Shown here: positions 49,760-60,320 of the stretch, one piece after another
How positions within the stretch are numbered: position 1 is the first letter of the stretch
How the letters are laid out: each line of letters starts with the position of its first letter
DNA from: Flavobacterium davisii
Lineage (GTDB): Bacteria; Bacteroidota; Bacteroidia; Flavobacteriales; Flavobacteriaceae
Length of the DNA stretch: 64,000 nucleotides
NCBI RefSeq assembly: GCF_019565505.1
Contig: NZ_CP067378.1
Coordinates: 124,001-188,000 of the forward strand
Direction of reading: 5' to 3'
Program-made: the position numbers and the translations under genes
Notes under the pieces: model-generated
The model's input: the letters and a program-made list of their open reading frames with translations, nothing else
Told to the model about the DNA's origin: nothing
Databases searched by the model: none

Positions 49760-51739
49760 TTAAAGAATCTTAATCATACTCATAAATAACTGATAATAAA
49801 TATATTTCATCTTATTTGACTCTTTTTTAAAAAGACTACTTGCAAGGTCAAATTTAGAGTTCTTTTTGATTTGAACAATGAACAGTTTTTTAAATAAATC
49901 AGATCTTGGTTTTACTTTATATTCAAACAATGCTTCCTCTAATGTTTGATATTTATTTGTATAAACATAATAGTCCAAATTATTTATGTTGTAAAAAAAC
50001 TTTGTCTGACGCTCACCTGAGTAACTTAAACGAAGAGCAAACGCATCACGCTCTGTTGATTCAGCAAAGGTATTTGCTACTAGATAAAAACCTGTTTCTA
50101 ATTCGGGAAGATTATTAATTATTTCAATTTTAGTAGACTCTTCATTGGAATTATTTTCACTTAAAGTTTTTCTTTTCTGATCAAGTGTTACTATGGTATC
50201 AGTAGTTTGAGCTACAGGAATTTTTTTTTGAGCTCGTTCTAATTTTAATAATGCTAGTCGATCATCAAACTCTCTTGCTTCCATGCTATAAAAAGTAGCT
50301 TTAGCTATTTTATGTTTTAAAATTGTTTTCTTCTCAGATTCTAAATCATTGATTTTAGCTAATAAGTTTTCTTTTTTTCCTTCTTTTATTGTCAAATCTT
50401 GATCTATTTTCTTTATTTCATTAAGTCGTACTTGGTCTTTATCTGATAGTTTTTCTCGTATTTTCTTCTTATACTCTTGATTTTCTTGTTGATTTATTTT
50501 TTGAACTTTTTGCATAACACCTACAATTATTCGACGATTTTCCGTTAAATCTTGTTTTAATTGTTGTACTAAGTCCGTTGTTTCTTTCCGCTTTTGTTCT
50601 GATTCTTTTTGTAATCGTTTAGACTCTTCTAAAGATTCTATGTTTTTTGTTTTTAATTCTTTCAAATCATATTCCATTGTAACAACTAAAGAATCTAATT
50701 TAGCAATCAAAACTTCTTGAATTTTTTTATTAGCATCTAAAATCAATCGTAATCGTTCTACAGAGCCATTTTTAGTTTCATCAATAGCATTTAAATTAAT
50801 ATTTAATTTATTGAGCGTAACCATTTTTTTATTGAGTTCTTTTTGAACTTTCAACCGATCTTCTAGATCTTCAATTTTTACGGTCTGTGATTTTGATTTT
50901 TCAACAATAGCTTGTTTTTCTGCTAATGCAATCATTAACTCTTCATTTTCATTTTGTGCTTTAATAATACTTTTATTAATAGCTAATTTATTTCCTATTA
51001 CGAATCCACTAATAATCTCTGGATTTTGTTTTTCTAATTGATCAATCGTTATGCCATATTTTTTTGCAATTGAATATTTAGTTTCTTTAGCTTCTACTGT
51101 ATGAAAAAAAGTTTCGTTATTAATAATTCTCACTCTCCCATCTACTGTCTTTTTTTTATTAGGAATTTCTATTTTTTGTCCTATTTGAAGTCCTTCTTTT
51201 AATAAAGTTTCATTTTTTTCTTCTAAATCTTTTACAGAAACATTATACAAGCGTGCAATGCTAAACAATGTTTCTTGTGATTGTACTTCATGAAATTTAC
51301 CATCAAAAACTACCTTCCTTTCATAAGGAATTCTTTGTTGAGGAATATTTAAGACAATACCTTCTTTTATTGGATTTTGAGTAAGCAATGGATTGGCTTC
51401 TTTTAACTCTTCAACTGAAAGTTGATACTGTTTTGCTATACTATATAAGGTTTCCTTATTTAAGACTTCATGTTTATCATAACGTACGGCGCTTACATCA
51501 TTTTTCTTTAACATATAAGAAATAGAATGTACATTCGGTATCATCAAAATTGTATTTTCTTGAATTCCTTTTTCAGCTCCTGTATTAAGTTTTATAATAT
51601 CTGCTTTTAAGACTTTATATTTTAAAGCAATAGATTCTAATGTTTCATTTTTTTGAATCAGGTGTTTGAGTGTTCTTTCTTGTTGGGCGTAATAAAATTG
51701 AGATAAAAAGAAAAAAATAAAAAGTAGGTATTTAAGCAT
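49760..51739 (-). CDS. LysM protein with coiled coil and SPOR-like C terminus
   Basis: 659 aa, intact. Signal peptide (LLFIFFFLSQFYYAQ), four LysM repeats in the first 260 residues (LIQKNETLESIALKYKV; EVLNKETLYSIAKQYQLS; EVQSQETLFSIARLYNVS; TVEAKETKYSIAKKYGIT). A long charged coiled coil follows at about 265-510. The last 110 residues (ETGFYLVANTFAESTERDAF, FYNINNLDYYVYTNKYQTLEEAL) look like a SPOR/PorE-type peptidoglycan-binding fold. It shares the LysM half with the next gene but has a different effector half. Confidence 0.85.
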   Translation of the reverse strand: MLKYLLFIFFFLSQFYYAQQERTLKHLIQKNETLESIALKYKVLKADIIKLNTGAEKGIQENTILMIPNVHSISYMLKKNDVSAVRYDKHEVLNKETLYSIAKQYQLSVEELKEANPLLTQNPIKEGIVLNIPQQRIPYERKVVFDGKFHEVQSQETLFSIARLYNVSVKDLEEKNETLLKEGLQIGQKIEIPNKKKTVDGRVRIINNETFFHTVEAKETKYSIAKKYGITIDQLEKQNPEIISGFVIGNKLAINKSIIKAQNENEELMIALAEKQAIVEKSKSQTVKIEDLEDRLKVQKELNKKMVTLNKLNINLNAIDETKNGSVERLRLILDANKKIQEVLIAKLDSLVVTMEYDLKELKTKNIESLEESKRLQKESEQKRKETTDLVQQLKQDLTENRRIIVGVMQKVQKINQQENQEYKKKIREKLSDKDQVRLNEIKKIDQDLTIKEGKKENLLAKINDLESEKKTILKHKIAKATFYSMEAREFDDRLALLKLERAQKKIPVAQTTDTIVTLDQKRKTLSENNSNEESTKIEIINNLPELETGFYLVANTFAESTERDAFALRLSYSGERQTKFFYNINNLDYYVYTNKYQTLEEALFEYKVKPRSDLFKKLFIVQIKKNSKFDLASSLFKKESNKMKYIYYQLFMSMIKIL

Positions 51740-51780
51740 AAGTTTAGTAATTTATTTTGAGAACACCAATTTAAATAAAA

Positions 51781-51810
51781 ATGCCATGTATTTTTTATTT
51801 TACATGGCAT
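51781..51810. terminator. Intrinsic terminator between guaA and the LysM genes
   Basis: ATGCCATGTA (51781-51790) and TACATGGCAT (51801-51810) form a perfect 10-bp stem with T-runs on both strands. It lies 26 bp after the guaA stop, so guaA is probably not in the LysM-OsmC transcript. Confidence 0.8.
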
Positions 51811-51835
51811 TTTATTTTCATATCATCTATAAGAA

Positions 51836-53366
51836 TTACTCCCACTCTATAGTTGCTGGTGGTTTAGAGCTAATATCATAAACAACTCTATTAACCCCTT
51901 TTACTTTATTAATAATTTCATTCGATATTTTCATTAAAAATTCATACGGTAAATGAACCCAATCAGCCGTCATACCGTCTGTAGACTCTACTGCACGAAG
52001 GGCTACTACTTTTTCATAAGTACGTTCATCCCCCATTACTCCTACACTATTGACTGGTAATAATATTGCTCCTGCTTGCCATACTTTATCGTATAAACCA
52101 TGTTCTTTTAGACCTTGTATAAAAATAAAATCTACTTCTTGTAAAATTCTTACTTTTTCAGGGGTTATATCCCCGAGAATACGAATAGATAAACCTGGGC
52201 CGGGAAAAGGATGGCGGCCTAATAACTCTTCATCTATACCTAAACTTCTACCTACTCTACGCACTTCATCTTTAAATAGCATACGCAGAGGTTCTACTAT
52301 TTTTAATTTCATAAAATCAGGCAAACCTCCTACATTATGATGCGATTTTATAGTAGCTGAAGGTCCTTTAACCGATACTGATTCAATAACATCTGGATAG
52401 ATTGTTCCTTGAGCCAACCATTTCACATTTTCTATTTGGTGTGCTTCATCATCAAATACTTCAATGAATACTCGCCCTATGATTTTGCGTTTTGTTTCAG
52501 GATCTTCAATTCCTGCTAATTCAGATAAAAAACGTTCTGAAGCATCTACTCCTTTTACATTTAATCCCATTCCTTTGTATTGGTTTAATACGTTTTCAAA
52601 TTCATTTTTTCGTAACAAACCATTATTAACAAAAATACAGTATAAATTTTTCCCTATTGCTTTATTTAACAATACAGCTGCTACTGTTGAATCTACACCT
52701 CCTGAAAGCCCTAATACTACCTTATCATCTTGGATTTTATCTTTCATTTCCGCTACAATATCCTCAACAAATGAGTTAGGTGTAAAATTTTGTGGTACTT
52801 CAGCAATTTTAACTAAAAAATTTTGTAGCATCTGTTTTCCATCCTCACTATGGTAAACCTCTGGATGAAATTGAATTGCATAAGTTAACTCTCCTTCAAT
52901 ACGATAAGCTGCATTTTCTACATCTTTTGTAGAGGCTAAGCGTACTCCATTTAGTGGTAATTGCTTAATCAGTGTCACTATGGCTCATCCACACCTGACT
53001 ATTAATATTTACCTCTTCAAAGAAAGCTTCATCATCTTTTATAAAAGATAAATTAGCTCTTCCATATTCTCTAATATTAGAAGGTGCTACTTCTCCCCCA
53101 TTAAAATGAGCAAGATATTGTGCTCCATAACAAACCGCTAACAAAGGCATTTTACCTCTAATTTGAGATAAATCAGGATGAGGAGCATCCTCAGCACGAA
53201 CTGAAAAGGGACTACCTGATAAGATTACAGCCTTGTAACTGCTTAAATCCGATGGAACATGATTAAAAGGAAAAATTTCGCAGAAAATATTTAACTCGCG
53301 AACGCGGCGTGCAATAAGCTGTGTGTATTGCGAACCGAAATCTAAAATAAGTACATTGTGTTGCAT
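51836..53366 (-). CDS. guaA: GMP synthase, glutamine-hydrolysing (frameshifted)
   Basis: Converts XMP to GMP. From the ATG at 53366 ([22 protein letters not shown]) the class I glutaminase shows [15 protein letters not shown] with the nucleophilic Cys; the second frame continues with [12 protein letters not shown], then the ATP pyrophosphatase loop [15 protein letters not shown] and the C-terminal dimerisation domain ending [11 protein letters not shown]. One extra base at about 52970-52974 breaks the frame at MSHSDT. Repaired length is 509 aa. The upstream GTG start (53399) is unlikely. Confidence 0.95.
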
Positions 53367-53812
53367 GTGCAAAAGTAAACATTTTCGGAAAAATTTCACA
53401 AATAAAGGATCTTTTTAATAAATACAATCTTAAAAAGCATATCATTATAATAGTGAAGGGACTGTTCTCAATTTAAAAGCAAAAAGAATAAAATTATAAA
53501 CTCCAACTACTCTTCTTACAACACCTTAAAAACGAGGCGCTTGATTTCCTAAATAGTATTTTAATCGTAGAAATATTTTAGCTTTAACCTAGATCATTCT
53601 TTAGAAATTCAGTGTAAATTTTAAGGAAAAATCACATAACAGGCGTAATTTGACTTTTCCTTTTAGTCAAAATGAAAAACAATAGATTAAGCTACTACTT
53701 TTTCCCCCACATCTGAAAGAAAAACTTACGTGTATTTTTATTTCTTTACTTTCATCTTCATTACAAAATCTGAGGTTAAGATTTTTTTATCTATTGTCAT
53801 AAATATAAAAAA

Positions 53813-54226
53813 GAGGCTGTCCTAAAAGATCGCAATCTTTCATTTCAATCAAAAAAAGAAAGAAGGTACCTAAAAGGACAGCATCTTGTTTATTTCAACC
53901 ATAAAAAAACCAATAGCGTAGCTCTAAGCTCTAATAGCTGAAACAAATCACAATATACGATAATGCGACTTCTCCTATCGTCTAAGTGATGAATTAGACG
54001 TTAAACCCAGATTACACATTAGACCCGAGCGTAGCGAATAGACGAAGTAAATCTATTCCACTTTATTTTTCTTCAAATTCAAGCACGTACTCAAATTTTA
54101 ATCATCAAAATAGTTCACTATTTCTTCTTCTAAAATTTTCCGTGAGCACTTGAATTTATTGAAAAATTTTGTTTCACAACCAAGTCTAATGCGGAATCTG
54201 GGTTTAATTTTGACTTTTCAAACACC
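53813..54226. repeat. TGTCC-bounded repeat carrying a MITE-like insertion
   Basis: Left end GAGGCTGTCCTAAAAG (53813-53828), right end CTTTTCAAACACC (to about 54226), the same boundaries as 1004-1154. The interior again has AAATCACAATATAC and ATAATGCGACTTCTCC, followed by a GTGATGAATTAGACGTT stretch that the other copy matches loosely. At the matching position this copy contains the 197-bp MITE-like element (54006-54202). There also seems to be a partial internal duplication (CCTAAAAGGACAGCATCTTG near 53869). Confidence 0.75.
54006..54202. repeat. Full-length MITE-like repeat, copy B
   Basis: 197 bp with inverted termini CCCAGATTACACATTAGAC and GTCTAATGCGGAATCTGGG, extended by flanking TTAAA/TTTAA. 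It is nearly identical to the reverse complement of 19381-19580, including CCGAGCGTAG, CAAGCACGTACTCAAATTTT and CCGTGAGCACTTGAATTTAT. Confidence 0.85.
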
Positions 54227-54255
54227 CATCTCTTTATTATACTTACAAAATTTTA

Positions 54256-55627
54256 TTAGTATACAATATTAAACGTTGTTTGAACATTAGAAAGTGACAC
54301 TTCATTTACATGCACAAACGATAGTGTTACAGTAATAGTATTTTCTTTCTTGATTGCTTTAATTAATTTGAATCTAGGAAGTAACCATAAGGCATCTTGA
54401 TATAACGCACGACGAGTTGAAGGCTTCCAAGTAGTACTCGCATCCTCTTTAATCATTTTTAGAGCATAAACTCCATTTGAAACCAATATATAACTTTGAG
54501 GGTCTAAAATATTCGTATTAATATCATCTCGAATAATCCCCATTTTTACCATTGTTACCCATCTAGCAATTGTTCTTTCTAATAAACTAGTTACATCGCC
54601 ATCATTAACTCCTCTCATTCTATTAGCCATAAAAAAATTCAATTCACCTGAACTTTCTGCATACCAATCTGTTTTTAATCTTTTTAAAGATTTAAAACCT
54701 TCAAATTCAAAATAAAAATCCGCAATTATTTTATTTTTTTTATCTTTTAAAATCAATTTACAAGATATTTTATCCTCATTCCTATCTATTAAACGTTCTG
54801 AACCTTGATCAAAATCTAATTCAAACAGTTGTTCCTCTTTTAAATTTAAAAACCCTCTAAAGAAAGATCCAAAGTCAGTCAAAATACCTTGTGCAAAATA
54901 TTTTGATGTCTCAGTTCTGTTAAGGGAAACGAATCTTTCATAATACTTATTTTTATCAAAAGAAACAGAAACTGGGTTATTTCTAGTTCCCTTATAACTA
55001 AAATTAAAACTAATCAATCTATCAGAACCCGTCACTTCCGAAATCGTAGATTGTTTTAAATCTTCATTAGTTAAATAATAATTTGCTCCTGACCTTGGAA
55101 CAACATAAAAATCAATCCATTTACTTAAATACTCTAATGTGAACTTATCTGTTTTTTTTTAATCTATATAATTCATCAAACGCTATAGGCAATGATTCTG
55201 GGTTATCCTTGTACTCTTTTTTCCATTCTACATTTAAATTTCTAGCAATTTCTACTTGACTCGGTTTTTTAACCAAATCTTGAAAAGTTACTATTTTAGA
55301 AAAATTCTTATCATTTACCTTTCCTAAAAATTTAACTATAACAATCCCTTTTTCTTCATCTTTAGACTCTAATACTGTTTCTTTTACTTCAATTTTTTTA
55401 CCATTTATTTCTTTTAATCCTTTTATAGTTTCAATTTGACTCGTAACCTGTCCAACATTTTGATCTTTTTTAATGCCATAATATTGATACAAATCCTCCT
55501 CTTCTATTTCTGCATTTTTAACAACTCCTGAATCTGTTATAACTTCTCCATTTGTTAACACCTGTTCTTCTTTACTACATGCCATAATCAATATCATAGC
55601 AAGACCCCAAATTACTTTTTCCTTCAT
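54256..55627 (-). CDS. Lipoprotein of unknown function (frameshifted)
   Basis: Lipoprotein signal MKEKVIWGLAMILIMAC, then EEEDLYQYYGIKKDQNVGQV and a helical/charged region. One extra A in the A-run at about 55151-55160 stops the first frame at 55145. Removing it joins FTLEYLSKWIDFYVVPRSG, GSDRLISFNFSYKGTRN, a beta-rich middle, and WKPSTRRALYQDALWLLPRFK. Repaired length is 456 aa. I do not recognise the family. It has its own transcription unit, with repeats downstream and a 360-bp spacer upstream. Confidence 0.6.
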
Positions 55628-55989
55628 TTCTTCAATTATTTAACCACGCTCTTTCCAACAAAATACATGCCAAAAGAACAAAAAATAAGACAAAAGAAAA
55701 TAAATCTATTAAAATAAGATTAAAACAGAATAATAATCTAAATAATTCACAAAAAAGCTATTAAGTCTTAATTCTAAAACAAATAAGTAGTTTTTTCAAA
55801 CAAATAACATTCTCATTAAATTCAGTAGAATTTATTTGTATATGTAATCAATCCGTTCCTTTTCCCCTTTATACACGCTCAAATACAAATAGTTCTTTTT
55901 AGATGAGGATATTCTAAAAAACTGATAATCTAGAACTTTTCCTGTCGTTTAGGTAACAAACTGAATGTTAAGTCACTTATTAAATACCT
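55628..55989. other. AT-rich spacer, nothing recognised
   Basis: About 360 bp between two minus-strand genes; presumably contains the promoter of the lipoprotein gene. No repeat copy or hairpin of note. Confidence 0.4.
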
Positions 55990-56712
55990 TTATTTTTTAT
56001 CCTGTAAAGCAAAAACTTGCTTTAACAAATCGCTAGTACGAGAATTAACATTAATTCGAATATCCTTTTCTTCTACTGCAATCATTGTAAAAACACCATC
56101 AAGTGCTTTATTTGTTACATAATCCGTTATATCAGGATTAACTTTAGAAACAAAAGGAATCTTATTATACTTATCTATAATTGTTTTCCAAACAGCATCA
56201 GCTCCTACCTTTCCTATTGACTTTTGCACAACAGGATTAAATTTTAAGTAAAGAGGTTTTCGCGTTCCTGTTTGCAAAAATGCTGTAGCAGCATCTTCTC
56301 GTCCTAACAAAATATTTTTTGCATCCGTTATCGTTATATTTTTAATAGCATTTACAAAAATAGGCGTTGATTCTTTAACTGCATCTTCAGCTGCTCTATT
56401 TAGTGATTTAATACCATCATCAGCTAAATTCCCCATTCCTATTTTTCGCAACATACTATCTACTTTTTGCAGCTCATCAGGAAGTACAATTTTAACTAAT
56501 TCATTACCATAAAAACCATCTACCGCAGTAAGTTTAGATACTTGATTTGTAACTCCTTTATTTAATGCCTCTTTCAATCCTTCCGAAATATCGAAAACAT
56601 TTTTTTTTGTGGTATTAGTCATTACAGATTCCGTTGTTTTTTTTATAAAGTCTTTCAATTGAGCTTGACTCATACTTGGAATCAAAAAAGCGAGAATAAA
56701 TATTCTTTTCAT
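55990..56712 (-). CDS. DUF4197 domain protein, periplasmic
   Basis: 240 aa with an N-terminal signal peptide (IFILAFLIPSMSQAQ). The mature part is the helical DUF4197 domain: ISEGLKEALNKGVTNQVSKL, DGFYGNELVKIVLPDEL, SLNRAAEDAVKESTPIFVNAI, ILLGREDAATAFLQT and ITDYVTNKALDGVFTMIAVEEKDIR. Intact, family-typical length. Function unknown. Divergent from icmF with about 130 bp between. Confidence 0.9.
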   Translation of the reverse strand: MKRIFILAFLIPSMSQAQLKDFIKKTTESVMTNTTKKNVFDISEGLKEALNKGVTNQVSKLTAVDGFYGNELVKIVLPDELQKVDSMLRKIGMGNLADDGIKSLNRAAEDAVKESTPIFVNAIKNITITDAKNILLGREDAATAFLQTGTRKPLYLKFNPVVQKSIGKVGADAVWKTIIDKYNKIPFVSKVNPDITDYVTNKALDGVFTMIAVEEKDIRINVNSRTSDLLKQVFALQDKK

Positions 56713-56841
56713 ATTTTTAAATTATGTTACTCAAAAATATACAAATTATATGCCTAATTTATTTTTTTTATTTTCTTTCTTTTTTTCACCTCTTTTTTTA
56801 TCCCAAAATCAGTAAATTGCACCCGATAACTAAAAATCAAA

Positions 56842-59800
56842 ATGGAACAAGTACAACCGTATCAACCCCAAAATAAAATTAGAATAGTAACGGCAGCGTC
56901 CTTATTTGACGGACACGATGCGGCCATCAATATTATGCGTCGAATTATCCAAGCTACTGGAGTAGAGGTAATTCACTTAGGACACGATCGTAGTGTTGAA
57001 GAAGTAGTAAATACGGCTATTCAAGAAGATGCTAATGCTATTGCCATGACTTCTTACCAAGGTGGTCATAACGAATATTTTAAATATATGTATGATTTGC
57101 TAAAAGAAAAAGGAGCAGGTCATATCAAAATTTTTGGTGGCGGTGGTGGCGTAATTCTTCCTTCTGAAATTGAAGAATTACACGCTTACGGAATCACAAA
57201 AATTTATTCTCCAGACGATGGTCGTGCCTTAGGATTACAAGGAATGATTAACGAGTTGGTTACACTAGCAGAACCAGCCCCCCCGCGCCCGAAGGGGGAG
57301 CCAATGAGATAAACGATAAATTGGCTGAAAAAGATGTAAATACCATATCAAGACTTATAACATTAGCAGAAAACGAACCCGATACTTTTCACAAAGTATT
57401 TCAGGCACCCCCTTCGGGGGCTGGGGGCTTGTCCCCGTTCTAGGTATAACTGGTACAGGTGGAGCAGGAAAATCTTCGTTAGTAGATGAATTAGTGCGTC
57501 GTTTTTTAATCGATTTTCCTGAAAAAACTATTGGTTTAATCTCTGTCGATCCTTCCAAACGTAAAACAGGAGGCGCTTTATTAGGAGACCGTATTCGTAT
57601 GAATGCGATCAATAGCCCACGTGTGTATATGCGTTCGTTAGCGACACGTCAATCGAATTTGGCTTTGTCTAAATATGTAGCCGAAGCTATTCAAGTGCTT
57701 AAAGCGGCTAAATACGATTTGATTATTCTGGAAACTTCGGGAATTGGTCAGTCGGATACGGAAATTTTAGACCATTCGGATGCATCGTTGTATGTAATGA
57801 CACCTGAGTTTGGTGCGGCTACGCAATTAGAGAAAATCGATATGTTAGATTTCGCCGATTTAGTAGCTTTAAATAAATTTGATAAACGAGGTGCCCTTGA
57901 TGCGATTCGCGATGTGAAAAAGCAATACCAACGCAATCATAATTTATGGGAGGTAGATCCTGATACTATGCCGGTTTTTGGTACCATTGCTTCACAGTTT
58001 AATGATCCGAGGGATGAATACTTTGTATAAGTCGATTATGGATAAAATCGTGGAGAAAACGGGTGCCGACCTAAAATCGACTTTTGAAATTACACGTGAA
58101 ATGAGCGAGAAAATCTTCGTGATTCCGCCACATAGAACACGTTATTTATCTGAAATTGCCGAAAATAATCGCAAATATGACGAAACCGCTTTATCGCAAG
58201 TGGAAGTAGCACAAAAGTTATACGGTATTTTCAAAACTATCGAATCGGTAAATGGGAATCTGCCACAATTCGATAAAGCAGGAATCATTGAATCTTCTTT
58301 AAAAATAAATGAAAGTAACAAAGATTTCTTAGGCTTATTAATCAAAGAATTCGACCGCGTAAAAATGAATTTAGACCCGTACAACTGGGAAATTATTCAA
58401 ACATGGGACGACAAAGTAAACAAGTATAAAAATCCAATATATTCTTTTAAAGTACGTGATAAAGAAATTAAGATTCAAACACACACGGAATCGCTGTCAC
58501 ATACTCAAATTCCAAAAGTAGCCCTTCCCAAATACCAAGCGTGGGGCGATATCTTAAAATGGAACTTACAAGAAAACGTACCGGGTGAATTCCCATTTGC
58601 GTCGGGATTATATCCATTTAAGCGTGAGGGCGAAGATCCTACGCGTATGTTCGCGGGTGAGGGAGGTCCAGAAAGAACCAACCGCCGTTTCCATTATGTA
58701 TCCTTAGGAATGCCAGCTAAACGTTTATCTACAGCGTTTGACTCGGTTACTTTATACGGAAACGATCCAGACCACCGACCTGATATTTACGGTAAAATTG
58801 GGAATGCGGGGGTGTCTATTTGTTGTTTAGACGATGCTAAAAAATTATACTCTGGTTTCGATTTAAGCCATCCTGCCACTTCGGTGTCGATGACGATTAA
58901 CGGTCCAGCGCCTATGTTGTTAGGTTTCTTTATGAATGCTGCCATTGACCAAAACTGTGAAAAATACATCAAAGAAAATGGTCTTGAAGCCGAAGTAGAG
59001 AAAAAATTCAAAGAGGTTTATGATGCTAAAGGATTAGAACGTCCTCGCTATAACGGCGAATTACCAGAAGGTAACGACGGATTAGGGTTGATGCTTTTAG
59101 GTCTAACCGGTGACCAAGTGTTACCTGCCGATGTGTACCAAGACATCAAAGTAAAAACCTTAGCGCAAGTGCGTGGTACCGTTCAAGCCGATATTTTAAA
59201 AGAAGACCAAGCCCAAAATACCTGTATATTCTCGACCGAGTTTGCCTTACGTTTAATGGGTGATGTTCAAGAATATTTCATCACACAAAACGTTCGTAAT
59301 TTCTACTCGGTTTCTATTTCAGGGTATCATATTGCCGAGGCTGGTGCCAATCCTATTACACAGTTGGCATTTACCTTAGCCAACGGATTTACGTATGTAG
59401 AATATTACCTAAGCCGAGGAATGAACATCAACGACTTTGGTCCTAACTTATCGTTCTTCTTCTCTAATGGTATCGACCCAGAATATGCGGTAATAGGACG
59501 TGTAGCACGTAAAATTTGGGCAAAAGCCTTAAAGAATAAATACGGTGCTAATGAAAGAGCGCAAATGTTGAAGTACCATATCCAAACATCTGGACGTTCG
59601 TTACACGCACAAGAAATTGATTTTAACGATATCCGTACGACTTTACAAGCCTTGTATGCGATTTATGATAACTGTAACTCGTTGCATACTAATGCGTATG
59701 ACGAAGCGATTACGACACCAACAGAAGAATCAGTTCGTCGTGCCATGGCAATCCAGTTGATTATTAATAAAGAATTAGGATTAGCGAAAAACGAAAACCC

Positions 59801-60272
59801 TATCCAAGGTTCGTTTATCATTGAAGAGTTAACTGATTTAGTAGAAGAAGCCGTATTAGCCGAGTTCGACCGTATCACTGAAAGAGGTGGAGTACTAGGG
59901 GCAATGGAAACAATGTACCAACGTTCGAAAATCCAAGAAGAATCGCTGTATTACGAAACCTTGAAACATACGGGTGAATTCCCAATCATTGGGGTAAATA
60001 CCTTCTTAAGTTCAAAAGGATCACCAACGGTAGTGCCTGCGGAAGTAATTCGTGCGACGGAAGAGGAAAAACAATTCCAAATCAAAACCCTAGAAAACTT
60101 ACATAAAGCCAAAGCCAAAGAAGTAGAAGGACAAATCGCGATCATTCAAGAAGCCGCGATCCAAAACCACAACATCTTTGAAAAACTAATGGATGCCGCT
60201 AAGGTATGTTCGTTAGGTCAAATTACTAGCGCCTTGTTTGAAGTGGGAGGGCAATACCGACGTAATATGTAA
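56842..60272 (+). CDS. icmF: Fused isobutyryl-CoA mutase IcmF (frameshifted)
   Basis: Three parts in one protein, about 1143 aa after repair: a B12-binding domain ([15 protein letters not shown], residues 22-36), a MeaB-like GTPase chaperone ([41 protein letters not shown]) and a mutase TIM barrel ([31 protein letters not shown]). It interconverts isobutyryl-CoA and n-butyryl-CoA with adenosylcobalamin. Breaks: missing C at about 57288-57291, missing base at about 57433-57438, one extra base at about 58008-58014 (restores [11 protein letters not shown]). The B12-GTPase linker carries two GC-rich insertions, and composition is richer in GC than its neighbours. Confidence 0.95.
57274..57302 (+). 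repeat. GC-rich insertion 1 in the icmF linker
   Basis: 29 bp with a C7 run, then GCGCCCGAAGGGGGAGCC, in a roughly 30% GC genome. Translated in the repaired frame as a Pro/Gly-rich stretch (APPRPEGGA) directly after the B12-binding domain. Its reverse complement shares CCCCCTTCGGG and the following G-run with insertion 2. Confidence 0.75.
57404..57437 (+). repeat. GC-rich insertion 2 in the icmF linker, inverted relative to insertion 1
   Basis: GGCACCCCCTTCGGGGGCTG followed by a second G5 and TCCCC. It encodes [11 protein letters not shown] immediately before the GTPase start (VLGITGTGG). The CCCCC TTC GGGGG core is itself a small hairpin. Confidence 0.75.
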
Positions 60273-60297
60273 GAGGAATTAATTTATAGAAATTGAA

Positions 60298-60320
60298 ATG
60301 CCCCTGACGGGGCATTTTTT
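60298..60320 (+). terminator. Intrinsic terminator of icmF
   Basis: ATGCCCC (60298-60304) pairs with GGGGCAT (60309-60315) around TGAC, followed by six Ts. Confidence 0.85.

Larger units (their letters stand above)
53400..54255. other. 0.85-kb noncoding region made largely of repeats
   Basis: No gene. About 400 bp of unassigned AT-rich sequence (to about 53812, including ACAAAATCTGAGGT near 53763, like a worn MITE end), then the bounded repeat 53813-54226 with a MITE-like element inside. Confidence 0.55.
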
